From positions 1 through 64,000 of the forward strand of contig DATCZA010000041.1 in NCBI GenBank assembly GCA_036526135.1: a DNA stretch of 64,000 nucleotides. Direction: 5' to 3'. Of the stretch, positions 33,398-42,925 are shown in pieces. The stretch is from UBA2965 sp036526135. GTDB lineage: Bacteria > Pseudomonadota > Gammaproteobacteria > Pseudomonadales > Azotimanducaceae. Made by a program: the position numbers and the translations under genes. Positions within the stretch are counted from its first letter, which is position 1, and each line of letters begins with the position of its first letter. The notes under the pieces are model-generated. The model was not told the origin of the DNA. It worked only from the letters and a program-made list of their open reading frames with translations, and searched no databases.

Positions 33398-33631
33398 TCA
33401 GCCGCACAGCAGCCAGTTGCTGACCAGCAGGGCCGCGCCGTGGAAGGTGTTCGGCGCCGGCTGGGCGGCATCGGGGTGCAGGATGTAGGCAATCGCGCCG
33501 ATGGCGGCGATCACCACGCTCAGCAGCATCAGGTTTGCCGCCGAAGCCCGGGGATAGGTGATCCTAGACAGGCGCGCGATCGGGCCTGCGGGTGCATTGT
33601 CTTTGATTATCATCTGGTTTTGCCGTTTCAT
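33398..33631 (-). CDS. Small hypothetical membrane protein
   Basis: 77 residues (59 to 77 depending on start). One membrane helix at about 34-52 (LMLLSVVIAAIGAIAYIL). No family recognised and no strong ribosome site. Its position directly upstream of the PspC gene on the same strand supports a two-gene unit of small membrane proteins. Confidence 0.5.
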   Translation of the reverse strand: MKRQNQMIIKDNAPAGPIARLSRITYPRASAANLMLLSVVIAAIGAIAYILHPDAAQPAPNTFHGAALLVSNWLLCG

Positions 33632-33886
33632 TGTCTGCTCGCGTTCATTTGCAGCTGAAGCCGGGTCGTTTCCGTTGGCCTCGTTACTGAATATTCAAAT
33701 GCCATGCCAACTCCGAACAACCCCGATCTCCAGGCTTAATGCCGCCTCGCCGGGTGGAAGGGGCGACGGGCGGGCCTGTGGTGTTGGCGATTTCTGCGAA
33801 CAGTTGGCGAATTCGGTCGGCCTGGCGATGTCAGGACGGACGACCCATTGCCAATCCGGATTTCTTCTACAGGGAGGGCGTCTGCC

Positions 33887-35500
33887 ATGGATTTTCATTT
33901 CGCATCGGCCTGGGAGGCCATCGCCGACACGGTTCCGGACCGGACGGCCCTCATCTGCGAGGGCGTGACCCGCACCTGGGCGGATTACGACGGCCGTGCT
34001 ACGCGGGTGGCCGGTCTGCTTCAGGCCCACGGCCTGGGCGCGGATACGAAGGTGGGCCTGTATCTCCACAACTGCAACGAGTATCTCGAAGCTCAGTACG
34101 GCGTCTTCAAGCTCAGCGGCTGTCCGATCAACGTGAACTACCGCTACAAGGCGGAGGAGCTGGTTTACCTGCTGGACAACGCGGACGCGGAGGCGGTCTT
34201 TTACCAGGGGTGTTACGCCCCGCGCATCGAAGAGATCCGCGATCAGCTTCCCCGCGTGAAGCTCTATGTGCAGGTGGATGACGGGACCGAGGATCTGCTG
34301 GCGGGGTCGGTTGACTACGAAAGCTCGCTCGACGCCGCCGAGCCCATGGCGAGGCAGAAGCGGGATCCGGCGAGCGTGTACATGCTCTACACGGGGGGCA
34401 CCACGGGCATGCCCAAGGGCGTCATGTACCCCGGCGGCGAGTTCTGCTACCTGCTCACCGCCATGGGCGCCGGGGGGCGCGGCCTGGTGCCCCCGCAGAA
34501 CCTCGAGGCCCTGCGGGAATACGTGGCGGGTATAGAGGATCCGCCCGTTACGGTGGTCGCCTGCCCGCTGATGCACGGCACGGGCATGTGGCTGGGCAGC
34601 CTCGCGCCGCTGCTCACCGGCGGCACGGTGATCACGACGCCGCAGCTGGGGCTGGATCCCGATCTGATATGGACCCTGGTGGGCAGCCACCGGGCGACGG
34701 ATCTCGTTGTTGTCGGGGACGCTTTCGCGCGTCCGCTGCTGGCCGCGCTCGACGAGGCCGAGCGTCGCGGCGAGCCTTACGACCTCAGTTCCCTGCGGCA
34801 GATCGTCTCCAGCGGGGTGATGTGGAGCAGAGAGGTCAAGGAAGGGCTGCTGCGTCATCGGGACATGATGCTCGTGGACGCCATGGGCTCGACGGAAGGA
34901 AGCATGGGCAGCTCCGTCAGCTCCCGGGCGTCGGGGCCGACCACGGCCAAGTTTCAGCTCGCCGAAGGGGTGAAAGTCTTCACTGACGAGGGCCGCGAGG
35001 TTGAGCCGGGTTCGGGCGAGATCGGTAAGCTCGCCACCAGCGGCTTCGTGCCCCTCGGCTACTACAAGGATCCGGTCAAATCTGCGGAAACGTTCCGCGA
35101 GGTGGACGGCGTTCGGTACAGCTTTCCCGGCGACTACGCCACCGTGGAAGCGGACGGCAGCATCACGCTGCTCGGGCGCGGCAGCGTCTGCATCAACACG
35201 GCCGGCGAGAAGGTGTTCCCCGAGGAGGTCGAAGAGGCCGTCAAGCGCCATCCGGCCGTCGTCGATTGCCTGGTCGTCGGCATTCCCGATGAGCGTTTTG
35301 GCGAGCGCGTGGTGGCGGTCGCGTCCTTTCACGACGACCAGGACGTATCCGAGCCCGAATTGATCGAGTTTGCCCGCGACCACCTTGCAGGCTACAAGCT
35401 TCCCAAGCAGGTTCTGCGGGTGCCGCAAGTGCAGCGCGCGCCCAACGGCAAGGCGGACTACAAGTGGGCGAAAAGCACGGCGCTCGCGGAACTGACTTGA
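33887..35500 (+). CDS. Acyl-CoA synthetase (AMP-dependent ligase), first of three
   Basis: 537 residues from ATG 33887; AGGGAGG (33871-33877) is upstream. ANL-superfamily motifs: P-loop YTGGTTGMPKGVMY, AMP site MGSTEGSMG, hinge LGRGSVCINTAGEKVFPEEV and the C-terminal catalytic Lys in APNGKADYKW. It activates a carboxylic acid as adenylate and then CoA thioester. The chain length cannot be told. It is followed by a CaiB-type CoA transferase nine bases later, in the same operon. Confidence 0.9.
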   Translation: MDFHFASAWEAIADTVPDRTALICEGVTRTWADYDGRATRVAGLLQAHGLGADTKVGLYLHNCNEYLEAQYGVFKLSGCPINVNYRYKAEELVYLLDNADAEAVFYQGCYAPRIEEIRDQLPRVKLYVQVDDGTEDLLAGSVDYESSLDAAEPMARQKRDPASVYMLYTGGTTGMPKGVMYPGGEFCYLLTAMGAGGRGLVPPQNLEALREYVAGIEDPPVTVVACPLMHGTGMWLGSLAPLLTGGTVITTPQLGLDPDLIWTLVGSHRATDLVVVGDAFARPLLAALDEAERRGEPYDLSSLRQIVSSGVMWSREVKEGLLRHRDMMLVDAMGSTEGSMGSSVSSRASGPTTAKFQLAEGVKVFTDEGREVEPGSGEIGKLATSGFVPLGYYKDPVKSAETFREVDGVRYSFPGDYATVEADGSITLLGRGSVCINTAGEKVFPEEVEEAVKRHPAVVDCLVVGIPDERFGERVVAVASFHDDQDVSEPELIEFARDHLAGYKLPKQVLRVPQVQRAPNGKADYKWAKSTALAELT

Positions 35501-35509
35501 GAGGTTGAT

Positions 35510-36685
35510 ATGAGCGGACCGCTAACTGGAGTCCGGGTCCTCGACCTGACCAGCATGGTTTCCGGCCCGGTGGCCACCATGCTGCTCGGTGATCAGGGTG
35601 CCGACGTCATCAAGGTCGAGCCGTTGACGGGCGATCTCGTCCGCTACATGGGGCCCAACCGGGATGGCCTCACGTCCGGGTTCATCAGCTCGAACCGCAA
35701 CAAGCGGAGCATCGCGGTGGACCTCAAGCAGGAGGCCGGCATGGACGTGGTCAAGCGCCTGGCTGCCACTTCCGACGTCTTCGTTCAGAACTTCCGGCCT
35801 GGGGCCATCGAGCGCATGGGTCTGGGAGAGGACGTGGTGCGGGAGATCCGCCCGGACATCGTCTACGTGTCTATCAGCGGATTCGGAGAGACGGGCCCTT
35901 ACGCGCACAAGCGGGTGTACGACCCGGTGATTCAGGCGCTTTCCGGTCTTGCCGCGATCCAACGCGACCGGGAAACCGGAAGGCCGAAAATGGTGCGCAC
36001 CATCATTCCGGACAAGACGACGGCGCTTACCGCGGCCCAGGCCATCACCGCGGCCCTCTTCGCCCGGGAGCGCAGCGGCGAAGGTCAGCATGTGAAGCTA
36101 GCCATGCTCGACACCATGGTGGCCTATCTCTGGCCGGAGGGCATGGCGGGCTTCACGTTCATCGGCAAGGAAGTGAAAGCTGCGCGGGCCCAGTTCGCTC
36201 AGGACCTCATCTTTGCCACCACCGACGGCTTCATCACGGCAGGCGCGGTGTCCGATGCGGAGTGGCAGGGTATGTGCCGCGCGCTAGAGCGTGAGGAGTG
36301 GATTGATGACGAGCGGTTCAACACGCCCAACGGCCGGATCGTCAACGTGCAGGAGCGGCTGCGCCTGACTGCCGAGGTGCTGGAGACGCGCAGCAGCGCG
36401 GAGTGGCTGGCCCGACTCGATGCCGAAGGCGTTCCCTGCGCCCCCGTGCTGGATCGCCACGAGGTCTTCGAGCACGAGCAGGTGAGGATCAACGAGATGG
36501 TCGAAGAGCTGGACCACCCGGTGGCCGGCCGCATTCGTCAGCCGAGACCGGCGGCGCGGTTCGACAGGACGCCGGCCGGCATCCACCGGCACGCGCCGAT
36601 GCTCGGCGAGCATACCGACGAGCTGCTGCAGGAAATGGGTCTGGACGCGGACGCGCTCAGGGCCGCCGGGGTGATCGGCGGCTGA
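35510..36685 (+). CDS. CaiB/BaiF family (class III) CoA transferase
   Basis: 391 residues. Family marks: VRVLDLTSMVSGPVATMLLG, the ADVIKVEPLTGD CoA-binding part, NRNKRSIAVDLK, and GTxQxxxx-like DGFITAGAVSDAEW. Class III enzymes move CoA between acids through an Asp-bound intermediate. It sits in an operon with an acyl-CoA ligase upstream and a second ligase 55 bases downstream, so the locus processes some CoA thioester of unknown structure. Confidence 0.92.
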   Translation: MSGPLTGVRVLDLTSMVSGPVATMLLGDQGADVIKVEPLTGDLVRYMGPNRDGLTSGFISSNRNKRSIAVDLKQEAGMDVVKRLAATSDVFVQNFRPGAIERMGLGEDVVREIRPDIVYVSISGFGETGPYAHKRVYDPVIQALSGLAAIQRDRETGRPKMVRTIIPDKTTALTAAQAITAALFARERSGEGQHVKLAMLDTMVAYLWPEGMAGFTFIGKEVKAARAQFAQDLIFATTDGFITAGAVSDAEWQGMCRALEREEWIDDERFNTPNGRIVNVQERLRLTAEVLETRSSAEWLARLDAEGVPCAPVLDRHEVFEHEQVRINEMVEELDHPVAGRIRQPRPAARFDRTPAGIHRHAPMLGEHTDELLQEMGLDADALRAAGVIGG

Positions 36686-36740
36686 TCCGCCGGGGCTGGC
36701 TCGCTCGTCGCCTGAGCTGCCTGTAGAATCCCGCGCCGCC

Positions 36741-38318
36741 ATGACTTCCTCAATGATGCGCCTCACCCAGGGCATTCACCGGGCCCTAAGCCTCTACCCT
36801 CGCCGGCGGGCGGTGGTTTCGGCGGAGGGCGAGATCACCTGGGAGCAGTTTGCCGATCGCGTGGCGCGCCTGGCAGGGGCGCTGAGAGAGCTGGGTGTGG
36901 GTCCGGGCGATCGAGTCGCCATGCTTGCGCTCAACTCGCCGCGCTATGTGGAGTACTACTTCGCCGTGCTATGGGCCGGGGGCGTTCTTGCTCCGGTCAA
37001 CTGCCGCTGGGCGGCGCCAGAGAAGGCGCACTGCCTCAACGACAGCGGCGCGAAGGTTCTGCTTGCGGACGCGGCCCACCTCCCGGAAGCGCTCGAGCTG
37101 CTCGAAACCTGCGGGAGCGTCTCTCATTTGGTCTCCTGCGGAGAGGTGGAGGGCTCGGGAACCGCGGCGCTGGGCTACGAGTCGCTGGTTTCGGCGTCGC
37201 TCCCGGTCGAGGACGCCGAGCGGGGCGGAGCGGATCTGGCAGCGCTGTTCTACACGGGCGGGACCACCGGGCGTGCCAAAGGCGTGATGCTCAGCCACGA
37301 CAACTTCATCGCCAACTCGATGACGGCTCTGGTGAATCTGGGCATCTCGGAGCACAGCGTCCACCTTCATGTTGCGCCGCTTTTCCATCTGGCCGGCGGC
37401 TCCCGGCTGTTCACCCTGACCGTGGCCGGAGGGACCCATGCGGTGATCCCCCGCTTCGACGCCGCCGAGTTCCTGGGGGCGATCGAGCGCTTCGGGGTGA
37501 CCGTCACCGTCATCGTCCCGACCATGCTCAACACGCTGCTGCAGCATCCGAACTTCGAAGCCTTCGATCTTTCGTCCCTGGATCTTCTCTGCTACGGCGC
37601 CTCGCCCATGCCCGAGAGCCTTCTGCGTGAAGCCATGGAGCGGCTGCCGGGAGCCCGCTTCCTGCAGTCCTACGGCATGACCGAGCTGTCTCCTGTGGCT
37701 ACGATGCTCGAGCCGCAGTTCCATACCTTCGAGGGTCCGCTGGCGGGGAAGATCCGTTCGGCCGGCCGTGCCGTTTTCAACGCGGACGTGGCCATCATGA
37801 GCCCCGACGACCTTCCGCTTGCGTCGGGAGAGGTGGGAGAGATCTGTGTTCGCGGACCCATGGTCATGCAGGGATACTGGGGCCAGCCGGAGCTCACCGC
37901 TCAGGCGCTGCGCGGTGGCTGGATGCACACGGGAGACGCCGGTTACCTCGACGACGATGGTTTTCTGTTTCTCGTCGATCGGGTGAAGGACATGATCATC
38001 ACGGGCGGCGAGAACGTCTACTCTGCGGCCGTGGAGAACGTGCTGTACCTGCACCCCGGAGTGCACGAGTGCGCGGTGATCGGGGTCCCGAGCGATGCCT
38101 GGGGCGAGGCCGTTCACGCCATCATCGTGCCTCGCGGTGGCGCCCGGCTCGACGAGGCGGCCGTCATCGAGCACTGCCGTGCCTACCTTGCCGGCTACGA
38201 GTGCCCGAAGACGGTGGAGTTCGTCGACGCCGAGCTGCCGAAGAGCGGGGCGGGAAAGATCCTGAAGGCCGAGCTTCGCAAGACCTACTGGCAGGGTCAG
38301 GCGCGCAACATTCACTGA
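36741..38318 (+). CDS. AMP-dependent acyl-CoA ligase, second of three
   Basis: 525 residues. Motifs YTGGTTGRAKGVMLSHDN, SYGMTELSPVA, HTGDAGYLDDDGFLFLVDR and the catalytic Lys in KSGAGKILKAELRK. It resembles the FadD/benzoate-type ligases with a short N-terminus. A TAGAAT -10 element (36724-36729) lies only 12 bases before the ATG, so a near-leaderless transcript is possible in addition to read-through from the CaiB gene. Confidence 0.92.
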   Translation: MTSSMMRLTQGIHRALSLYPRRRAVVSAEGEITWEQFADRVARLAGALRELGVGPGDRVAMLALNSPRYVEYYFAVLWAGGVLAPVNCRWAAPEKAHCLNDSGAKVLLADAAHLPEALELLETCGSVSHLVSCGEVEGSGTAALGYESLVSASLPVEDAERGGADLAALFYTGGTTGRAKGVMLSHDNFIANSMTALVNLGISEHSVHLHVAPLFHLAGGSRLFTLTVAGGTHAVIPRFDAAEFLGAIERFGVTVTVIVPTMLNTLLQHPNFEAFDLSSLDLLCYGASPMPESLLREAMERLPGARFLQSYGMTELSPVATMLEPQFHTFEGPLAGKIRSAGRAVFNADVAIMSPDDLPLASGEVGEICVRGPMVMQGYWGQPELTAQALRGGWMHTGDAGYLDDDGFLFLVDRVKDMIITGGENVYSAAVENVLYLHPGVHECAVIGVPSDAWGEAVHAIIVPRGGARLDEAAVIEHCRAYLAGYECPKTVEFVDAELPKSGAGKILKAELRKTYWQGQARNIH

Positions 38319-38384
38319 GGATGATAGACTCGCTGCCCTCACGCTGAATTCACCGGAACGAAAGTCTAAGGGAGGTGGCGAACC

Positions 38385-40037
38385 GTGGCGATGCAGCATA
38401 CGCCATTGCTGATGTCCAATATTCTGGATCGTGGCGCGAAGGTGGCGCCCGACGTGGAGATCGTCACCGCTACCGAAAACGGCACGCGGCGGCAGACCTA
38501 TGCCGAGATCCGCGATCGTGCCCACCAGCTCGCCCACGCCCTGCGTGATGCCGGCATCGGCGTGGGAGATCGCGTGGCGACTTTCATGTGGAACGGGTCC
38601 CGTCATCTGGAGGCGTATCACGCCATCGGCGGCATGGGCGCGGTGCTGCATACGCTGAACATCCGCCTTTCGGCCAAGGACCTCGAGTACATCATCAACC
38701 ACGCCGAGGATCGCGTGATCATTGCGGATGCGGACGTGTTGCCGCTGCTGGAGCCGCTCAAGGGACGGATTCCCAGCGTGGAGCGGATCGTGGTCGCCAC
38801 CGAGGATGGTTTCGAAGGCTGGAGCACCGAGGTGGCCGAGGCCGTCGACTACGAGGAATTCATTGCCGGCAAGCCGACCCGTTTCGACTGGCCCCGGATC
38901 GACGAGAACTCCGCCCTCGGCCTGTGCTACACCAGCGGCACCACGGGCAACCCGAAGGGCGTCGAGTACGAGCACCGTTCTCAGTATCTGCACACGCTCA
39001 CTCAGTGCATGACCGACTCCATGGGCCTCTCCGCCACGGATTGCGTGCTCGGCATCGTGCCCATGTTTCACGCCATGGGCTGGGGCATGCCCTGGTCGTG
39101 CCTCATGCTGGGCTGCAAGCAGGTCATGCCGCACCGGTTCATGGATACGTCGAGGCTGCTGGATCTGCTGGTGTCCGAGGGCGTGACCATGTCAGCCGGC
39201 GTGCCGACCATCTGGCAGGGCATCAAAGCGCTGGTCGAGGCCGACCCGGAGCGCTACGACCTTTCCCGCCTGGCTCGCATGGCCTGCGGCGGCTCCGCGC
39301 CGCCGCCGTCGCTGATCCGCTGGTACTGGGACACCCTCGGGGTAGAGATGATTCAGGGATGGGGCATGACCGAGACGTCGCCGCTGGCCACGCTGTCGCG
39401 GCGGGTGATGAAGCGTTCCCACCTCGAGCTCAGCGAGGATGATCAGTTCCGCAACGTCGCCAAAGCCGGACAGCTGATGCCCGGTCTGGAGCTCGACATC
39501 TTCGACGAGGATTTCAACCGCCTGCCCCACGATGGCGAAACCGTCGGCGAGATCCTCATCCGTGGACCCTGGATCTGCTCGGAGTACTACCACGATCCCC
39601 AGCCGGAGAAGTTTCATGACGGCTGGCTGATCACGGGCGACGTCGGCAAGATCGACAGCGAGGAGTACCTGATCATCAGCGATCGCTCCAAGGATCTCGT
39701 CAAGAGCGGCGGGGAGTGGATCTCCTCCGTGGACCTGGAGAACCACATCGTCTCTCTCGACGGGGTCGAGCAGGCCTGCGTGGTGGCGCAGCCGCACCCG
39801 AAATGGGATGAGCGTCCGGTAGCGCTCGTGGTGCTCGGCGACGGAGCCGACGTCAGCCTGGAGACCGTGCTGGCTCACTGCAGCCAGGCGTTTGCAAAGT
39901 GGCAGCTCCCCGATGACGTGCTTTACGTTGACAGCATTCCGCTGACGTCCACCGGCAAGATGGACAAGAAAATCGTCCGCGCGGACCTGGAGGCTCAGGG
40001 TTACGTGCTCCCCGATCTGCGGGAGAAAGCGGGGTGA
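38385..40037 (+). CDS. Long- or medium-chain fatty acid CoA ligase, third of three
   Basis: 550 residues from GTG 38385, which follows AAGGGAGGTGG (ATG 38391 also in frame). Motifs YTSGTTGNPKGVEYEH, QGWGMTETSPLA, ITGDVGKIDSEEYLIISDRS and STGKMDKKIVRADL. The pattern MTPLLMSNILDR-like N-terminus (HTPLLMSNILDRGAKV) is that of AlkK-type ligases for medium and long chains. Same strand as the two ligases upstream, 66 bases after them. Confidence 0.92.
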   Translation: MAMQHTPLLMSNILDRGAKVAPDVEIVTATENGTRRQTYAEIRDRAHQLAHALRDAGIGVGDRVATFMWNGSRHLEAYHAIGGMGAVLHTLNIRLSAKDLEYIINHAEDRVIIADADVLPLLEPLKGRIPSVERIVVATEDGFEGWSTEVAEAVDYEEFIAGKPTRFDWPRIDENSALGLCYTSGTTGNPKGVEYEHRSQYLHTLTQCMTDSMGLSATDCVLGIVPMFHAMGWGMPWSCLMLGCKQVMPHRFMDTSRLLDLLVSEGVTMSAGVPTIWQGIKALVEADPERYDLSRLARMACGGSAPPPSLIRWYWDTLGVEMIQGWGMTETSPLATLSRRVMKRSHLELSEDDQFRNVAKAGQLMPGLELDIFDEDFNRLPHDGETVGEILIRGPWICSEYYHDPQPEKFHDGWLITGDVGKIDSEEYLIISDRSKDLVKSGGEWISSVDLENHIVSLDGVEQACVVAQPHPKWDERPVALVVLGDGADVSLETVLAHCSQAFAKWQLPDDVLYVDSIPLTSTGKMDKKIVRADLEAQGYVLPDLREKAG

Positions 40038-40097
40038 TCGGTTGGAAATTCCGGCGTTTTGGCCGATGGCCGCGCATCGCGTGAGCATCGTTTCGCC

Positions 40098-40823
40098 ATG
40101 ACGACGCGCATCAGGGGCGTGTTCTTCGACCTGGGCGGCACGCTGTTCAGCTATCGCAACATGGGCCGCTCCACCGGCCCCGCGCTGCTCGAGGCGGCTG
40201 CGCGCATGGGCATTACTGGCGATCCGCGCAGCATCGGCAAGGCGTACGGGCTTGCATCCCGGGAGGTCAACGGCGCTTACGCCGAGCGGGACTTCTACCT
40301 GCACCGGGATCTCTTCCGCGACACCTTCGTGCGCTTTGTGGAGCAGATGGAGGGGCAGTTCGACGAGGCCGCCTACGCCTGGTTCCGCGCCCGGCAGCAC
40401 GAGCTGGTGCTGAGCGGGCTCGAGCTCAAGCCGGACTGCACCGAAACCCTTTCGCATCTGAAGTCGGAAGGGCTGTACCTCTCCATCGTCTCCAACATCG
40501 ACGACGACATGCTCGACCCGCTCGTCGAGCGGGAAGGGCTTCACGACTATCTGCATCACTGGACGAGCTCAGAGGCTGCGGAGTCGTGCAAGCCCCACCG
40601 GCGATTCTTCGAGATCAGCCTGGAGAAGAGCGGCCTCGCGCCTGGCGAGGTTCTGTTCGTCGGCGATTCCCCCGAGCACGACGTCCAAGGCGCCTACGAG
40701 GTGGGCATGAACACGGTTCTCATTCGTGAGGAGGGTCTCGAGCCTCCGCTTCAGGTGGGCAGGCAGACGGTGGAGCCGGATTACACCATCAACAGCCTTG
40801 CGGAGATCAGGGGGCTGATATGA
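40098..40823 (+). CDS. HAD-superfamily hydrolase
   Basis: 241 residues from ATG 40098. HAD motifs: I FFDLGGTLF (nucleophile Asp), II SIVSNID, III Lys in SCKPHRRFF, IV VLFVGDSPEHD. The cap domain between motifs I and II is all-helical (subclass I). The enzyme could be a phosphatase for small metabolites or a dehalogenase-like hydrolase. Its last four bases overlap the next gene (ATGA). Confidence 0.9.
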   Translation: MTTRIRGVFFDLGGTLFSYRNMGRSTGPALLEAAARMGITGDPRSIGKAYGLASREVNGAYAERDFYLHRDLFRDTFVRFVEQMEGQFDEAAYAWFRARQHELVLSGLELKPDCTETLSHLKSEGLYLSIVSNIDDDMLDPLVEREGLHDYLHHWTSSEAAESCKPHRRFFEISLEKSGLAPGEVLFVGDSPEHDVQGAYEVGMNTVLIREEGLEPPLQVGRQTVEPDYTINSLAEIRGLI

Positions 40824-41998
40824 GCGGGCGCGGAGAGGGCCCGCTGCCGATTCCGGAAACCCCAGCCGCGCTGACGCCCGAGTGGCTGACGGAGGCCCTT
40901 CGCCGGGGCGGGATTCTGGACGATCAGAAGGTCGTTGATATTGAGGCCGAGGTGCTTGGCGAGGGCGTTGGCTTCCTGGGTGACCTGCTGAGGTTGTCCC
41001 TCAGCTACGATCGCCCCGGGAACCTTCCTGACTCGCTGATCGCCAAGCTGCCGAAGCTGGATAACCGCGCCATGGGGGAGATGCTCGGTGCGTACGAGCG
41101 CGAAAACTGCTTTTACATGGAAATGGCGGGGAGCCTGCCGCTGAGCACCCCTCGCATGTATTACGGCGATTTCGACCGCGACAGGGCATCCGAGAAGCAG
41201 GAAGACATTCTCCGCCTCTTCGACCGCATGCCGCGGTTTCTCCTCTCGTTCCTTCCCGCGCTGGGGCTGCGGATCGCCGCGGCCAAGAAGCGGCGCTACA
41301 TTCTGCTGCTCGAAGATCTCAGCGATGCCGAGCCGGGCGATCAGGTGGCGGGCGTCAGCGTGCGACGCTGCGAACGGGCTCTGCGCGCCATTGCCCGCGC
41401 CCACGCCGCGTGCTGGGGAGCGGAGCTCGTCGACGCGTTCTGGCTGCTCCCCCACGACATCGATGCGCGCATGCGGCACAGCATGTTCAAGGGCTCGCGA
41501 TCGACATTCTCGGATTTCTTCGGCCCCGAGCTGGAGGCGCGCCTGGAACCCTATCTGCGACGCCTTCCCGACCAGGGCCTGGACCTGATCCGCCGCTTGA
41601 ACCAGGCACCGACCACGCTGCTTCACTGTGACCTGCGACTGGACAATCTGTTCTTCCGTGAGGACGAGGTGATCGTCATCGACTGGCAGCTCGTCCGGCG
41701 GGGCCCGGCGGTGTACGACGTGGCCTACTTTCTCTCCAGCGCCCTGGACGAGGCGGCCGGCCGCGCGGTCGTGGAGGGCTTGCTCGAGGCTTACCTGGAA
41801 GAGCTCCAGGCGGGCGGCGTGGACGGGTACACGATGGACGAGCTGCTGCGCGACTATCGCATCGCCCTGCGCGTCGTGCTGATGACGCTTTCGACGGTGG
41901 ACCAGGTGGAACTTGGCGACGGTCGTGGCATCGACCTGATGCGTGGCTGGATCTCCCGCCTGCACGGCCGGCTCGCAGAAATGGGAGAGCCGGGGTGA
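40820..41998 (+). CDS. Phosphotransferase family protein (APH / CHK kinase-like)
   Basis: 392 residues. Kinase-like catalytic part: LLHCDLRLDNLFF (Brenner-type catalytic Asp), then VIVIDWQLVRRGP (metal Asp). The N-terminal lobe carries VGFLGDLLRLSLSYD and LIAKLPK. The spacing fits the EcKL/CHK family, which in bacteria and insects phosphorylates small alcohols such as steroids or choline-like compounds. It is translationally coupled to the HAD gene; kinase plus phosphatase-fold neighbours suggest a small-metabolite function. Confidence 0.85.
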   Translation: MSGRGEGPLPIPETPAALTPEWLTEALRRGGILDDQKVVDIEAEVLGEGVGFLGDLLRLSLSYDRPGNLPDSLIAKLPKLDNRAMGEMLGAYERENCFYMEMAGSLPLSTPRMYYGDFDRDRASEKQEDILRLFDRMPRFLLSFLPALGLRIAAAKKRRYILLLEDLSDAEPGDQVAGVSVRRCERALRAIARAHAACWGAELVDAFWLLPHDIDARMRHSMFKGSRSTFSDFFGPELEARLEPYLRRLPDQGLDLIRRLNQAPTTLLHCDLRLDNLFFREDEVIVIDWQLVRRGPAVYDVAYFLSSALDEAAGRAVVEGLLEAYLEELQAGGVDGYTMDELLRDYRIALRVVLMTLSTVDQVELGDGRGIDLMRGWISRLHGRLAEMGEPG

Positions 41999-42082
41999 AT
42001 CAGGTTTGCGCGGCCGTCGTCGTGAGGGCCCGCGCACGGCGACGGGGCCTGTTGCCCCTCTCCGAGCCGGCCGGAAGTTTGC

Positions 42083-42111
42083 GCTGCGTCACACACTGAA
42101 CGCGACGCAGC
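42083..42111. repeat. 8-bp inverted repeat upstream of the DUF6316 gene
   Basis: GCTGCGTC (42083-42090) and GACGCAGC (42104-42111) pair perfectly across 13 bases. It lies 36 bases upstream of the GTG at 42147, with a TAGAAT-like -10 element in between. Operator or leader hairpin; no T-tract. Confidence 0.35.
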
Positions 42112-42146
42112 TCGCCCGGCGAACGAGGTCGCGACGTTAGAATCGG

Positions 42147-42764
42147 GTGATCGAGTCCACGTTGGAGCCCAGCGTGCCCGGAAAACTGCCGCAGTGGTTC
42201 AGAGCCGATGAGGTTTATGCCTACAGCGGTCAGTGGTATTTCGGCTCGCGTGAGGGGCTTCACATCGGGCCCTATGCGGATCGGGAAGTCGCCAAGGCGA
42301 AAGGCACCCAGGTAGCCAAGCGCCTGCGCGCGATGGATGAGGCGCACCAGCTCAAGTTCGTCCGCAAGGTCCTGGATAGGGAATGGGACAGCGTCTCCAA
42401 GCTGATTCCAACCACGGGCATCGGCGATGCAGCCGCGGGCTCCGAACCTCCTCCCAAGGAAGCCGTCCGCCACGGCGAAGGCTATCGAAACTGGTATCGG
42501 TCCGGCCGCTATTTCCAGGCCGACGGCGCGTGGTTCTTCTCTACCCGCGAGGGTATCGACGTCGGTCCCTTCGAAACGGAAGTTCAGGCAAAGAAGCATG
42601 AACGCCGGCTGGTTGCGCTTCTGCAGAGAACCCAATCCGCGGAAGAGGCGTTTCAGATCATTCACGAATACAAGTATCGTCCCTCGGCGCGGTCGGTGGG
42701 CAGGGTCTGGGCGAACGTCACCCCCGCGAGTCGAACCAGGCCGACGAAGCCGCGCTGGGCATAG
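42147..42764 (+). CDS. DUF6316-like protein with two repeated domains
   Basis: 205 residues from GTG 42147. The same 40-residue unit occurs twice: WYFGSREGLHIGPYADREVA (about 31-50) and WFFSTREGIDVGPFETEVQA (about 130-149), each preceded by an FRADEVYAYSG- or RSGRYFQADG-like strand. DUF6316 proteins are normally one unit, so this is an internal duplication with a linker. Function unknown; the GPY/GPF hairpin looks like a small RNA- or protein-binding unit, which is a guess. Confidence 0.7.
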   Translation: MIESTLEPSVPGKLPQWFRADEVYAYSGQWYFGSREGLHIGPYADREVAKAKGTQVAKRLRAMDEAHQLKFVRKVLDREWDSVSKLIPTTGIGDAAAGSEPPPKEAVRHGEGYRNWYRSGRYFQADGAWFFSTREGIDVGPFETEVQAKKHERRLVALLQRTQSAEEAFQIIHEYKYRPSARSVGRVWANVTPASRTRPTKPRWA

Positions 42765-42862
42765 ATCCCGGCCCGGTCTTCCCGCTCTTTAACTCCGTTT
42801 CTTTTACGCATGGTTGCCGTGCCGCCAGCGCGATAAGTACTTTTACCTTACAAAAACGTGGG

Positions 42863-42892
42863 TTAACAAGCGGCTGGAACGTGTGTTACGGT
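42863..42892 (+). promoter_or_regulatory. Promoter candidate for the parA-like gene
   Basis: TTAACA (42863-42868), 18-base spacer, TACGGT (42887-42892). The predicted start site near 42899 falls inside the 16-bp palindrome that follows directly, so a repressor bound there would block initiation. Confidence 0.4.
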
Positions 42893-42908
42893 GACATGTA
42901 TACATGTC
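42893..42908. promoter_or_regulatory. Perfect 16-bp palindrome, operator candidate of the partition genes
   Basis: GACATGTATACATGTC is fully self-complementary. It ends 17 bases before the GTG of the ParA-like gene and abuts the candidate -10 element. Partition operons are commonly autoregulated by their ribbon-helix-helix or ParA protein at such sites. The RHH protein encoded downstream is the natural ligand (inference). Confidence 0.6.
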
Positions 42909-42925
42909 GACAAACGGAGTTGATT

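Noticed and set aside
36969..39134. 721-residue open frame antisense to two acyl-CoA ligases
   Set aside because: It crosses two unrelated ligase genes and their spacer, has no domain and has shadow-frame composition.
42881..42925. Upstream extension of the ParA-like protein to GTG 42881
   Set aside because: It would translate through the promoter and the 16-bp palindrome; GTG 42926 has the ribosome site and gives the usual ParA N-terminus.
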